Shown piece by piece: positions 10,278-20,074 of a stretch of 64,000 nt of DNA. Within the stretch, counting starts at the first letter, position 1. Each line of letters starts with the position of its first letter. The stretch is from positions 186,001-250,000 of the forward strand of contig NZ_JABAHZ010000005.1 of assembly GCF_012641265.1 (NCBI RefSeq), read 5' to 3'. The notes under the pieces are model-generated. The model searched no databases, was not told the origin of the DNA, and worked only from the letters and a program-made list of their open reading frames with translations. The stretch is from Chitinophaga eiseniae (GTDB lineage Bacteria > Bacteroidota > Bacteroidia > Chitinophagales > Chitinophagaceae). Made by a program: the position numbers and the translations under genes.

Positions 10278-10347
10278 CTATTAAGGTCGGGCTAATAAAC
10301 TAAATACAGGTTCTGTTTTATTTATCAACCAAAAACCACCCAAATGT

Positions 10348-13300
10348 ATGCAATTAATTGCGTTTTTGGTCCGGCATTTCTATGCCCTTGCCGGACTATT
10401 GATGAAACTGCAAAAGCGCGCGAAAGCCGCTGCTATTCTTCTCTTGATCGTATATCTCCAGACCGGTACAGCCGCTGCACAAAAGATTAATCTCCACCTG
10501 AAACAGGCTTCCCTGAAAGAGATATTCGGGAAGCTGGAAGCACAAACAGGTTTGTCATTTATGTGGGATGAACATGTGCTGAAAATGGCCTCCCCACAGG
10601 ACATACAGGTAACCAATGCCACGCTGCCGGAAACTATGGACATCGTGTTGAACAACCAACCACTCACCTACCGTATCGTCAACAAAATGGTGGTGATCAA
10701 TGAAAAAACATTCACGCCCGTCAGAACAATTTTCCAGGAGATATCCGGCTACGTGCGTGATGAAGCAGGTGTGGCCATTCCTTTTGCCACCATACGCGTA
10801 AAAGGCGCTAACACCGGCGCGGTATCCTCGCCAGATGGAAGATTCAGATTAGCCGTCCAGGTATTCCCCGTCATGTTACAGGTAAGCTGCCAGGGATATG
10901 CGCCCAGGGAAATAAAAGTGGCAGGTGCCGGCACCCTGAATATCATGTTGGGCAAATCGCAACAACAGATTAATGAAGTAGTGGTGACCACTGGTATCTT
11001 TAACCGGAAAAAAGAAAGCTTTACCGGCGCTGTAACGACTGTTACCGCAGAGCAACTGGCTGCATTCGGCAACCGCAACCTGATCACTTCCCTGCGCAAC
11101 ATCGACCCTTCTTTTAATATTGTGGAGAGCAATACGTTTGGCTCCAATCCCAACAGGTTGCCGGAAATCCAGATCCGCGGCAATTCCAGCCTGCCTAATG
11201 TAAATGAACTGCAGGATGAAACACGCGTAGGTATGAATACACCGCTGGTGATCCTGGATGGATTTGAATCTTCGCTGCAAAAGCTGCTGGACATTAATCA
11301 GAACGAAGTAGCGTCCATCACCATGCTGAAGGATGCATCCGCCACCGCCATTTATGGTTCCCGCGGTGCTAATGGCGTAATCGTGATCACCACCAGGGCG
11401 CCACAACCAGGCAGGCTGCGGCTGTCGTACCGCGGCGATGTTAATATCGAAATGCCGGACCTCACCGCCTATCACGTACTCAACGCACGCGACAAACTGG
11501 AGCTGGAAAACAAAGTGGGACTATATGACAATGCCCGCGCGGAAAATGATGTACCACTCAAACAATATTACAACTACCTGATGAGTGAAGTGAACCGGGG
11601 CGTGGAAACAGATTGGCTGTCCAAGCCCGTCCGCACTGGCATCGGCCAACGCCATAACGTGCGAATGGAAGGTGGCGACAATGCATTCCGTTATTCTATT
11701 TCAGCCCAGGTAAATGATATACAGGGTGTCATGAAAGGCTCTTCCCGCCGCACGTTCAACGGTACCATCAATCTCAGTTATTACTACAAGAACATCCGTT
11801 TCACGAACAACCTGATGATCGGGTTGGGCGAAAGCGCAGAATCTCCCTACGGATCATTTTCCGATTATGTGAAGATGAACCCTTACTGGGCACCCTATGA
11901 TGAAAATGGCCGTGTAATAAAGCTGCTGGGCAACCCTGGCTCCAATATTTACACGAACCGCTGGAATACTCTGCCCACTAACCCGCTGTATGATGCTACC
12001 CTGAATACTTTTCAGAAATATAAAACGACAGACATCACCAACAATCTTTCCGTAGAGTGGCGTATACAGCCTGATCTCCTCTTCCGGGCAAGACTGGGCC
12101 TTACCAAAATGAACTCCGATTCGGACTATTTCCGGCCGGCAGACCATACGGCATTTGCCACTACGGAAGACATTCTCCGCAGGGGGTCTTATCAATATGG
12201 GGTGAACAAAGGCTTTCGTTATGATGCGAGCGCCAACCTCAGCTATACCCGTCAATTTGGCGCCCATGCTATATTTGCGGGGTTAGACTATAACATCCGC
12301 GAGTCTAAAACCTCTGGCTACAGCTTCGTTGCGGAAGGCTTTACCAATCCTAAATTCGACTTCATTTCCATGGCGCTGCAATATGCGCAAGGTGGTAAAC
12401 CGGGTGGTGCGGAAAGCCTTACCCGCTCCGTGGGCCTTACCGGAAGCGTGAACTATACCTATGATGAACGGTATTTCATGGACCTCTCCCTTCGCTCAGA
12501 TGGCGCGTCCCAGTTTGGAAAGCTCAATCGCTTTGCACCTTTCTGGTCTGCCGGCCTCGGCTGGAACCTGCATAAGGAAGCCATGTTCAAACAGTTGACA
12601 TTCATCAATAGGTTGAAATTACGTGGCTCCCTGGGCGTTACCGGTTCGCAGAACTTCAACGCCTACCAGGCTTTGTCGACCTACGGGTATTATACAGACG
12701 ACCGTTATTACAGCTGGACAGGCGCCTACCTCCTGGGCCTCGGCAATGAGTCGCTGAAATGGCAACAGAAAATGAACTATGACGTAGGTTTGGAAGCCGA
12801 CCTTTTCAACCGCCGCCTGAGCCTTGTTGCCGACTATTACATTGAGACTACCAACGGTCTTATATCATCTGTAGACCTTCCTGCCTCCAACGGCTTTGCC
12901 AACTATATCGAAAACATCGGTAAGCTGGAAAACCGCGGCATCGAGATAAAAGCCACCGCCTTTCTCGTACGCAACCTGCGGCAAGGGATCACCTGGAGTG
13001 TCAGCGGCGCATTGGTGCATAATAAGAACAAGATCCTGATGATTTCCGATGCGCTGAAAGCAGCACAGAAAAGCAGTGAGAATGCTACCGGCGCCGTACC
13101 TGGCATGCTTTACAAAGAAGGATATTCTACCAACACCATCTGGGTAGTGCCTTCACTGGGTATAGATCCCAGCACCGGCAAGGAGTTGTACTTAAACAGG
13201 AACGGGGAGCCTACCTATATCTGGAACTCGCTGGACCTGCGCGCCAGCGGTATCAGCGAACCTGCGTACTTCGGCAACTTCAGCACCTTGTTGCGGTATA

Positions 13301-13710
13301 AGAATCTCTCCATGAACCTGTCCTTCGGTTACCGCTTTGGCGGCCAGCTGTATAATCAAACACTGATCAACAAAGTGGAGAATGCAGACTACCGTTACAA
13401 TGTGGATGCCCGCGTATACGACAACCGCTGGCAAAAGCCGGGCGACAATGCCGCTTTCAAAGGCTTGCTGGTAACAGCATCTACCAACAGGACTTCCCGC
13501 TTTGTGCAGGATGAAAAGACACTCACTATGCAGAATGCCAACTTCCAGTATGATGTAAAAAGCTCCTTCGCGAAAAAATTAAAAATGCAGGCGCTGTCTT
13601 TCTCCGCCAACATGGCCGATCTCTTTTACCTGTCTACCGTACGCCGGGAAAGAGGTACTACCTATCCTTTTTCCAGGCAGCTGTCGCTTACTGTAAACGC
13701 TTTATTCTAA
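10348..13710 (+). CDS. SusC/RagA family TonB-dependent transporter with N-terminal STN signalling domain
   Basis: 1,120 residues from ATG 10348. An ATG at 10402 (MKLQKRAK..., signal peptide ending TAAAQ) is an equally plausible start. After the signal peptide comes an STN (secretin/TonB short N-terminal) domain, about 45-120 (INLHLKQASLKEIFGKLEAQ). Then follow a carboxypeptidase-regulatory-like domain, a plug with EVVVTTGIFNRKKESFTGAV and ITMLKDASATAIYGSRGANG, and the barrel. The STN domain marks it as a signalling receptor working with the FecR/ECF pair just upstream. It shares an operon with SusD, two lipoproteins and a thioredoxin, without any glycosidase. Confidence 0.95.
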   Translation: MQLIAFLVRHFYALAGLLMKLQKRAKAAAILLLIVYLQTGTAAAQKINLHLKQASLKEIFGKLEAQTGLSFMWDEHVLKMASPQDIQVTNATLPETMDIVLNNQPLTYRIVNKMVVINEKTFTPVRTIFQEISGYVRDEAGVAIPFATIRVKGANTGAVSSPDGRFRLAVQVFPVMLQVSCQGYAPREIKVAGAGTLNIMLGKSQQQINEVVVTTGIFNRKKESFTGAVTTVTAEQLAAFGNRNLITSLRNIDPSFNIVESNTFGSNPNRLPEIQIRGNSSLPNVNELQDETRVGMNTPLVILDGFESSLQKLLDINQNEVASITMLKDASATAIYGSRGANGVIVITTRAPQPGRLRLSYRGDVNIEMPDLTAYHVLNARDKLELENKVGLYDNARAENDVPLKQYYNYLMSEVNRGVETDWLSKPVRTGIGQRHNVRMEGGDNAFRYSISAQVNDIQGVMKGSSRRTFNGTINLSYYYKNIRFTNNLMIGLGESAESPYGSFSDYVKMNPYWAPYDENGRVIKLLGNPGSNIYTNRWNTLPTNPLYDATLNTFQKYKTTDITNNLSVEWRIQPDLLFRARLGLTKMNSDSDYFRPADHTAFATTEDILRRGSYQYGVNKGFRYDASANLSYTRQFGAHAIFAGLDYNIRESKTSGYSFVAEGFTNPKFDFISMALQYAQGGKPGGAESLTRSVGLTGSVNYTYDERYFMDLSLRSDGASQFGKLNRFAPFWSAGLGWNLHKEAMFKQLTFINRLKLRGSLGVTGSQNFNAYQALSTYGYYTDDRYYSWTGAYLLGLGNESLKWQQKMNYDVGLEADLFNRRLSLVADYYIETTNGLISSVDLPASNGFANYIENIGKLENRGIEIKATAFLVRNLRQGITWSVSGALVHNKNKILMISDALKAAQKSSENATGAVPGMLYKEGYSTNTIWVVPSLGIDPSTGKELYLNRNGEPTYIWNSLDLRASGISEPAYFGNFSTLLRYKNLSMNLSFGYRFGGQLYNQTLINKVENADYRYNVDARVYDNRWQKPGDNAAFKGLLVTASTNRTSRFVQDEKTLTMQNANFQYDVKSSFAKKLKMQALSFSANMADLFYLSTVRRERGTTYPFSRQLSLTVNALF

Positions 13711-13728
13711 CCAGAAAATTAGTGTTCC

Positions 13729-15183
13729 ATGACACCGATGAAATATATCATCACAGGGCTGCTGGGAATGGCCATCTGCACTACCTCCTGCAAAAAATGG
13801 CTCACCGTTCAGCCTAAAACCCAGATGCCATCCGACGTACTTTTCACCACGGAAAGCGGCTTCCAGGATGCGCTTACCGGGGTGTACATCCAGATGAAGT
13901 CTGCAAACGCCTATGGCCAGGATATGACCTTTGGTACCATAGAAAGGTTGACTTCTTCCTGGGATGTAACCACCAATACCACCGAGCAACGCCTCGGGCT
14001 GTTCAATTATGCCGATGATGGCGTGCAACGCGCGCTGTCGGCCATGTATGCACAGGAATACAAGATCATTGCCAGCATCAACGCTATTCTCGCAGAGGTG
14101 GATGTCCGCAAAGACGTGTTTCTTTCCACAGGTTCCTATGGCATGATGAAAGGCGAGTGCCTGGCGCTCCGTGCCTATTGCCACCTGGACCTGCTGCGGC
14201 TTTTTGGTCCCGTACCAGGCAATATACAGACCGGCACCGTGTTGCCCTATGTGAAAAAGATCTCCCGGGAACCAAACCAACACCTGGCCTACGATCAGTA
14301 TAAAACGGAGCTGCTGAACGATCTTACCGAGGCAGCCGTTTTGCTGAAAGACGTAGATCCTTTCACCCGGTATTCACAAGCAGACCTCTCCAATCCCGGC
14401 AGCGTGAGCTCTCCTTTCAAGCCGGAGAATACTTACTCCGCTTTCCGCTTCCTTCGCATGAACTACTATGCGGTGAAAGCACTGCAGGCCCGCGCCTATC
14501 TCTGGTTCCAGGACAACAGGTCCGCTTATACCTGCGCCAAAGAAGTGATCGATGCGAAGAACCCTGACGGCAGTACGAAATTCCGCCTTGGAGTGCTAAG
14601 CGATATGTCTGGCGGTAATTTCAATCTCTCTATGGAACATATCTTCGGGCTCTATGATTTCCAGCTGGCCAAAAAATACGAGCAACAGTTTACCTCCGGT
14701 ACGCTGAAAAAAGGCAGTGGCATAACTACCGTCAACAACCAGTTATACGGCAATACGGGCACGGATATACGGGAAACTAACCTCTGGACGCTGATCACGC
14801 TGGCTAATGGTTCCAAATGTAACATCCTGAAAAAATATATGGGGGCTACCACCACTACTGCCATCGCTCCTTTCCAGATACCTATGCTGCGTGTCAGCGA
14901 AATGTACCTGGTAGCCGCGGAAACGGCTCCGACAGGCGAAGGGCAGCCTTACTGGGAAGCTTTCCGTAACGCCCGCAATGTGGCCGTTACCACGCTACCC
15001 GCCGACCCCGCCCAGGTACAACTGGAACTGGTGAAGGAATACAGGAAAGAATTATTTGCAGAAGGACAGGCATTTTTTGCGTATAAACGCATCAACGCAC
15101 CCAAGGCCAGCTTCCTATGGGCGCCTGCTGCGGCCACCATCAATTACCTGGTACCATTACCACTAAACGAATTTGTTCAATAA
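13729..15183 (+). CDS. SusD/RagB family outer-membrane lipoprotein
   Basis: 484 residues with a lipobox-type N-terminus (GMAICTTSCKKWLTVQPK) and SusD-like helices (LRAYCHLDLLRLFGPVPG; MLRVSEMYLVAAETAP; LVKEYRKELFAEGQAFFAYK). The start could equally be the ATG at 13738 (MKYIITG). The gene begins 18 bp after the SusC stop, so the pair is co-transcribed. The family binds substrate for the neighbouring SusC. RagB-type members of this architecture can serve peptides rather than glycans; the operon has no carbohydrate enzyme, which keeps that option open. Confidence 0.93.
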   Translation: MTPMKYIITGLLGMAICTTSCKKWLTVQPKTQMPSDVLFTTESGFQDALTGVYIQMKSANAYGQDMTFGTIERLTSSWDVTTNTTEQRLGLFNYADDGVQRALSAMYAQEYKIIASINAILAEVDVRKDVFLSTGSYGMMKGECLALRAYCHLDLLRLFGPVPGNIQTGTVLPYVKKISREPNQHLAYDQYKTELLNDLTEAAVLLKDVDPFTRYSQADLSNPGSVSSPFKPENTYSAFRFLRMNYYAVKALQARAYLWFQDNRSAYTCAKEVIDAKNPDGSTKFRLGVLSDMSGGNFNLSMEHIFGLYDFQLAKKYEQQFTSGTLKKGSGITTVNNQLYGNTGTDIRETNLWTLITLANGSKCNILKKYMGATTTTAIAPFQIPMLRVSEMYLVAAETAPTGEGQPYWEAFRNARNVAVTTLPADPAQVQLELVKEYRKELFAEGQAFFAYKRINAPKASFLWAPAAATINYLVPLPLNEFVQ

Positions 15184-15197
15184 CACAAGCGCAAAGA

Positions 15198-15965
15198 ATG
15201 AAACAGATACTCACTGTAGCCATGCTGACCGCTTTACTGGCTGCCTGCAAAAAAGATCAGTATTATCTCTACAACGATATTGCCCGGCTTCAGTTTGGCC
15301 CTACGCCCGACCGGATCTATACGGCCTCCTTCGAAATGGCCGATACCGTAAAGCCGTTCACTTTTTATTACGAACCGGCTACGACCACGCAAGACACCGT
15401 GTTCTTCGATATCTATGCCATCGGTGGGATAAGTAGCAACGACCGCCCTTTTACCCTTGAACAGGTAAATCTCCCGGGAGAAGCCAACGCAATACCTGGC
15501 ACTCATTACAAGGCTTTTTCCGACGCCTCCCTGAAAGATGCGTATGTGATCAAAGCGGGACAGGTACATGCCACTATACCGGTGATCGTGCTTCGCGATG
15601 CCTCGCTGAAAAAAGGAACCGTAAAGCTGCAGATACAGGTGAAGGCGAATGAACAATTCCAGCCAGGGGAAATTAAAAAATTGTGGAGAAGGGTAGAATT
15701 TACGGACATGCTTAGTCAGCCGGCCGCCTGGAATGCTTCTGCCGTGCAATACTATTGGGGCAAATACAGCCAGGTGAAACACTCGTTCATGATCAACCAA
15801 ACGGGCGAAAAGTGGGACCAGGATTTCCTGACTTTCGTGAACACCGATTATGCGCTGCTCTCCTTCTGGCGACTGAAGCTAAAAACGTTGCTCACAGACT
15901 ACAATAACGCTCATCCCGGCGCGCCGCTTACCGATGAGATGGGTGAAACAATCGTATTCCCTTAA
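15198..15965 (+). CDS. DUF4843 family lipoprotein
   Basis: 255 residues from ATG 15198, chosen because it gives a lipoprotein signal (TVAMLTALLAACKKDQ, Cys17); the frame upstream overlaps susD. The layout agrees with Bacteroidota DUF4843 proteins found after SusD: DRIYTASFEMADTVKPFTFY near the N-terminus, ETPGTHYKAF-like (AIPGTHYKAF) in the middle, and an Ig-like beta-rich body. The biochemical role of the family is unknown; position suggests a surface accessory component of the SusC/SusD complex. It is followed after 18 bp by the PKD-like lipoprotein. Confidence 0.8.
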   Translation: MKQILTVAMLTALLAACKKDQYYLYNDIARLQFGPTPDRIYTASFEMADTVKPFTFYYEPATTTQDTVFFDIYAIGGISSNDRPFTLEQVNLPGEANAIPGTHYKAFSDASLKDAYVIKAGQVHATIPVIVLRDASLKKGTVKLQIQVKANEQFQPGEIKKLWRRVEFTDMLSQPAAWNASAVQYYWGKYSQVKHSFMINQTGEKWDQDFLTFVNTDYALLSFWRLKLKTLLTDYNNAHPGAPLTDEMGETIVFP

Positions 15966-15983
15966 TCTTCAAAACAGCCTTTC

Positions 15984-17516
15984 ATGAAATTGACCTATCA
16001 AATCCTGGTCGCCTGCAGCGTACTGCTAACGGCCTCCTGTTACAAGGACCAGGGTAATTATAATTATAAATCACCGGAAGACATCACCATCAGCGGCGTG
16101 GAAGCGGCTTATGATAAGGTGTCGCTGGTAGACAAGATTACCATCGATCCGAAAGTCAGCTCTACAGATCCTGAGGCGCAATTCTCCTACTGGTGGGGAA
16201 TATATGAAACCAATGTGCAGGGCTCAGCGCCTAAAGTAGATACGATCGGCCACACTAAAACGCTGGATTACCTGGTAACACAACCGGCTAAAGGCTGGGT
16301 GCTGGTGTTCGGCGCAAAGAACGAACATACAGGATTCAGCAGGATAGTAACCGCCAACGTTAATGTGGTTACCCAGTTCACCCGGGGCTGGTATATCATG
16401 AAGAGCGATGGTGGTAAAACCGATGTAGACCTCTTCCTGACGCCCACAGGTATTGCTCCCCCATCCAGGATGGAAAATGTATTCTCGCTGGTAAACGGGA
16501 AAAAACTCGACGGCGACGCCAGCCTTTTCGGATTCTATACAAACTATAAATCCAATGTAACCGGCGCCTATGCCAACACCAGGGCGTTGTTCATCTTGTC
16601 GGACAAAGATGCCAGTGTTGTCAACGTCAATACTTTTAAAGAGATACATGGGCTCAATGATCTTTTCTATGAAACACCTTCCGTGAAAAGGCCTGGTAGT
16701 ATCAGCGAAAGTTCACAGGCCAACTATTTTGTAAACGACGGGCACCTGCATAGTATTTATTCCATGTCGGCCAACATTGGCCTGTTTGGCGGCAAACAGC
16801 TGCGCGATGATAACAACAGTCCGTATAGTCTTTCAAAATATTTCATGGCATATCCCTTCGAAAACCCTTTCTTTTTCGATGAAACCACCAGCTCTTTTGT
16901 TTCCGCTACCGGTACAGGGTCCGTACTTTCGGCTACAACAGACGCGCCTGGAACAGAAATGCCTGCCAACAGGATGAACAAAGACCTGCTGTTCATGGGT
17001 GTAAAATCCACCAGTCCATACGTAGGTATCGCCCTGTTCAGGGATAAAACAGCTCCTGCCCTGAAGATAGTTTCCACCATCACCCCCTCCAACTATGCGT
17101 TGAAGATCGTGAATGATACCCTGGCGCCAACAGACAAGCTGAATCAGGCAGAACGTTTCGGGCTGATCGTGGCAGATGAAAACATCCTGTATTTTTCTGT
17201 CGGGCAGGAAGTATGGTCCTGGAACCTGAGCAATGGCGCTGAGCAGCTGCAATTCACCGTACCGGCAGGAGAGAAAATAACGTGTATCCGTCATCGTAAA
17301 TACGCCGGCTCCACTAACGCTGAACAGCCTTTCTATCACAACTATATGCTGATAGGCACTACCAGTGGCGGCAACTATAAAGTGTACGCATTTCGGAAAA
17401 CCTCCGGCAACCTCGCCAACACCCCCGACTTCACTATGGAAGGTAAGGGAAGCGTGGGAGATGTGATCTACATTGCGCCGCCGGTTAACAATTATACATA
17501 TCCAAACAGCTATTAA
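15984..17516 (+). CDS. PKD-like family lipoprotein
   Basis: 510 residues with a lipobox (VLLTASCYKDQ, Cys19). The conserved start GNYNYKSPEDITISGVE is followed by Ig/PKD-like repeats (FSYWWGIYETNVQG; VTTQFTRGW-like stretch VNVVTQFTRGWYIMKSDGG). From about residue 150 the chain looks beta-propeller-like. Such proteins occur after DUF4843 in transporter operons of Bacteroidota; no activity is established. It probably sits on the outer membrane beside SusD. The gene is 15 bp upstream of the thioredoxin gene. Confidence 0.78.
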   Translation: MKLTYQILVACSVLLTASCYKDQGNYNYKSPEDITISGVEAAYDKVSLVDKITIDPKVSSTDPEAQFSYWWGIYETNVQGSAPKVDTIGHTKTLDYLVTQPAKGWVLVFGAKNEHTGFSRIVTANVNVVTQFTRGWYIMKSDGGKTDVDLFLTPTGIAPPSRMENVFSLVNGKKLDGDASLFGFYTNYKSNVTGAYANTRALFILSDKDASVVNVNTFKEIHGLNDLFYETPSVKRPGSISESSQANYFVNDGHLHSIYSMSANIGLFGGKQLRDDNNSPYSLSKYFMAYPFENPFFFDETTSSFVSATGTGSVLSATTDAPGTEMPANRMNKDLLFMGVKSTSPYVGIALFRDKTAPALKIVSTITPSNYALKIVNDTLAPTDKLNQAERFGLIVADENILYFSVGQEVWSWNLSNGAEQLQFTVPAGEKITCIRHRKYAGSTNAEQPFYHNYMLIGTTSGGNYKVYAFRKTSGNLANTPDFTMEGKGSVGDVIYIAPPVNNYTYPNSY

Positions 17517-17531
17517 ACAACCTGACTACAA

Positions 17532-18896
17532 ATGAAAAAATTACTTTTGGGTGTAACCGCCCTGCTTTGCCTGCCCGCCTCTATGAAAGCGCAGGTAACC
17601 ATCTCCGGCGAATGGATGCGCCGGAACGACGGGAATGTACATCTCTACCGGGTAGAACATGGAAGACTGGAAGAAGTGGCTACGTCCAAACCAGGCGCCG
17701 ATTCCTCTTTCGGATTTTATTTCCACCCGGAACGCGAAGGGTTTTATGTGATCGGTACCGGTAATAGCCAGACTCCCATAGACAAATACACCTTCTATTT
17801 TAAAAAGAATGACCAGCTGAACGTAAAGATCACGGATACTGCCTATGTGCTCACTGGTAAGAACTCTCCTGAGAACCAGGCCGTGGCCAAATGGCACCAT
17901 ACTATGCTGCCGCTGGAAAGGAAAGGTGTTTATTTCAGTACGTCCAGGAGTACGTACGTGGATTTCTTCCCGTTGCTGGAAACACTTCACAGACAGGCGT
18001 TGGAAACGAAATTCGCTTCCACCGGCAACAAGCAGTTTGACACTGAGTTTGCAAAGTTTCGTGAGCTGGATATGTTGCACTATGCCGCCGAATTGCTGAG
18101 CACTCCCCGCTCCGCCCATCCTTCCGAAAAAGACTACACGCCCTATTTCAAAAGCATCACTGTACCGTATTTCACGACGGATACACGCCTGCTTCGCTAT
18201 CCTTACGGCATGCGTGTGATGAGCACCCTGCAAAGGCTGCCAGCCAGGATGGGTAACGGCGATGTAAAGGACTACAGCATCGAGGCCAGGATGAAAGGCA
18301 TCGAAAACGATACCCTGAAAGGCGAAGTAGTACTGCAACAAGCTGCTTCCCTGAAAACATACCTCGGCTACCTTGACCTCGACAAGCAGTATGGCAAATA
18401 CCTGCTTACTTCCGACCAGGCCCAGCGCGCCAGCAGCATAAAAACAGAACTGGCGAAGAAAGCCACTGCCGCCGGCGGCCAGGCAGTAAACTTCACCTAC
18501 CCCGACTTGAACGGTAAACAGACATCGCTCACCGATTTCAAAGGTAAAGTGGTATTGGTAGATGTATGGGCCACCTGGTGCGGGCCCTGTAAAGGGGAAC
18601 TTCCCTACCTTAAAAAACTGGAGGAAGAAATGCACGGACAGGATGTACTGTTCCTCAGCGTATCGGTAGACGAACAAAAAGATCATCAGAAATGGAAGGA
18701 TTTTGTTGCCAGCGAGCAGCTGGGTGGCGTACAACTGTTTGCCAGCGGATGGAGCGACATTGCCAAATTCTATAACATTAAAGGAATACCGCGCTTTATG
18801 GTGTTTGATAAGAACGGAAATATCGTTTCCACAGACGCGCCAAGACCATCTAGTAAGGAGTTGAAGCTGTTGCTGGAGAGCGAGGCGAAGAAATAA
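17532..18896 (+). CDS. TlpA-family thioredoxin-like protein, periplasmic
   Basis: 454 residues with a signal peptide (ending SMKAQ). An N-terminal DUF4369-like beta domain (VTISGEWMRRNDGNVHLYRV) is followed by a helical middle part. The C-terminal thioredoxin domain (about 320-450) carries WATWCGPCKGE (Cys350 and Cys353). TlpA/ResA-type proteins reduce disulfides or exchange thiols in the periplasm. As the last gene of the sigma/FecR/SusC/SusD operon it may act on the imported molecule or on operon lipoproteins. A strong terminator follows at 18924. Confidence 0.9.
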   Translation: MKKLLLGVTALLCLPASMKAQVTISGEWMRRNDGNVHLYRVEHGRLEEVATSKPGADSSFGFYFHPEREGFYVIGTGNSQTPIDKYTFYFKKNDQLNVKITDTAYVLTGKNSPENQAVAKWHHTMLPLERKGVYFSTSRSTYVDFFPLLETLHRQALETKFASTGNKQFDTEFAKFRELDMLHYAAELLSTPRSAHPSEKDYTPYFKSITVPYFTTDTRLLRYPYGMRVMSTLQRLPARMGNGDVKDYSIEARMKGIENDTLKGEVVLQQAASLKTYLGYLDLDKQYGKYLLTSDQAQRASSIKTELAKKATAAGGQAVNFTYPDLNGKQTSLTDFKGKVVLVDVWATWCGPCKGELPYLKKLEEEMHGQDVLFLSVSVDEQKDHQKWKDFVASEQLGGVQLFASGWSDIAKFYNIKGIPRFMVFDKNGNIVSTDAPRPSSKELKLLLESEAKK

Positions 18897-18923
18897 GTTT
18901 TTCCAATAACCAACCATATATGC

Positions 18924-18957
18924 GAAGAGGCCGCCCAGGGGTGGCCTCTTCTTTATT
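18924..18957 (+). terminator. Rho-independent terminator of the STN-SusC operon
   Basis: Perfect 9-bp stem GAAGAGGCC/GGCCTCTTC (18924-18932 and 18943-18951) followed by TTTATT. It lies 28 bp after the TlpA stop and ends the long plus-strand operon. Confidence 0.85.
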
Positions 18958-18981
18958 ACTACCGCGTATCATTATTAAAAT

Positions 18982-20004
18982 TTAACGCCAACCCAATCCC
19001 GGCGCCACATGTTCTAAAATAGCAGACAATACATGCAGGTTGTAATCAACGCCCAATGTATTGGGTATGGTCAAAAGGATCGTATCTGCTTCCTGGATGG
19101 CTTCATCCTTAGCCAACTCCCTGATGAGCTGATCTGGCTCAGCAGCATAGCTCCTCCCGAAAATAGCGCGTTTGTCCGCTTCAATCATCCCGATTTTATC
19201 GACCCGGTTGGTTTCCTGTCCAAATAAATAGCGATCCTGGTCATTTACCAATGCGAAAATAGACCGGCTTACAGAAACCCTTGGTTCGCGGGTATGCCCT
19301 GCTTTTTTCCAGGCTTCTTTGTACAACCTGATCTGTTCGGCTTGCTGTATATGAAAAGGTTTACCGCTTTCGTCGTACTTCAGGGTAGAGCTTTGAAGAT
19401 GCATACCGTTTTCGGCAGCCCACACAGCGGTAGCATTAGAAGCGGCACCCCACCAGATGCGTTCCCGCAGACCTTCTGAGTATGGCTCCAAACGCAGCAA
19501 GCCCGGTGGATTCGGAAACATCGGGTACGGGTTAGGCTCAGCAAAGCCGACACCTTTCAGTTTGTCCAGGAATTCCAATGCTTTACGGCGCCCCATATCG
19601 GCGTCCGTTTCTCCTTCGGCCGGCTCATATCCAAAGTAGCGCCATCCATCAATGACCTGCTCCGGCGATCCTCTGCTGATTCCCAACTGTAATCGCCCCT
19701 CTGAAATTAAATCCGCCGCCCCGGCATCTTCTATCATATACAGCGGGTTTTCGTAACGCATATCAATTACGCCCGTTCCAATCTCTATTTTGCTTGTTTT
19801 GGCGCCGATAGCCGAAAGCAACGGAAATGGGGATCCTAACTGGGCAGCAAAATGATGTACCCGAAAATAGGCGCCGTCTAAACCAATTTCTTCGGCAGCA
19901 ACCGCCAGATCGATGGATTGAAGCAATGTGTCGCTGGCTGTACGGGTGTTATAGGCCGGATGGTTAGACCAGTGCCCGAACGATAAAAATCCTATTTTCT
20001 TCAT
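18982..20004 (-). CDS. LLM-class (luciferase-like) flavin-dependent oxidoreductase
   Basis: 340 residues from ATG 20004 (MKKIGFLSFGHWSNHPAYNT). The longer frame to 20088 runs through a palindromic operator-like site and is rejected. Bacterial luciferase-fold signatures are visible: LAVAAEEIGLDGAYFRVHHF, SKIEIGTGVIDMRYENPLYM and DLISEGRLQLGISRGSPEQV. Members use FMN to oxidise aldehydes, alkanes or other small molecules; the substrate here is unknown. The upstream perfect palindrome at 20050-20065 suggests control by a dimeric repressor not encoded in sight. Confidence 0.9.
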   Translation of the reverse strand: MKKIGFLSFGHWSNHPAYNTRTASDTLLQSIDLAVAAEEIGLDGAYFRVHHFAAQLGSPFPLLSAIGAKTSKIEIGTGVIDMRYENPLYMIEDAGAADLISEGRLQLGISRGSPEQVIDGWRYFGYEPAEGETDADMGRRKALEFLDKLKGVGFAEPNPYPMFPNPPGLLRLEPYSEGLRERIWWGAASNATAVWAAENGMHLQSSTLKYDESGKPFHIQQAEQIRLYKEAWKKAGHTREPRVSVSRSIFALVNDQDRYLFGQETNRVDKIGMIEADKRAIFGRSYAAEPDQLIRELAKDEAIQEADTILLTIPNTLGVDYNLHVLSAILEHVAPGLGWR

Positions 20005-20049
20005 AAATCTGGTTTCGCGGGAAAAATAACCCAATATTATCTCATTTTC

Positions 20050-20065
20050 ATTTGTTGTAACAAAT
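20050..20065. promoter_or_regulatory. Palindromic operator-like site upstream of the LLM oxidoreductase
   Basis: ATTTGTT-GT-AACAAAT is a perfect 7+7 inverted repeat, 46 bp upstream of the oxidoreductase ATG and just after the 20075 stop of the gene before it. Its size suits a TetR/MarR/HxlR-type dimer. Confidence 0.45.
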
Positions 20066-20074
20066 TCTTTCGTC

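Noticed and set aside
17541..18917. 458-codon open frame on minus opposite the TlpA gene
   Set aside because: It is an antisense shadow: the plus frame has a full signal peptide and WCGPC thioredoxin motif, while the minus translation shows no family signature.
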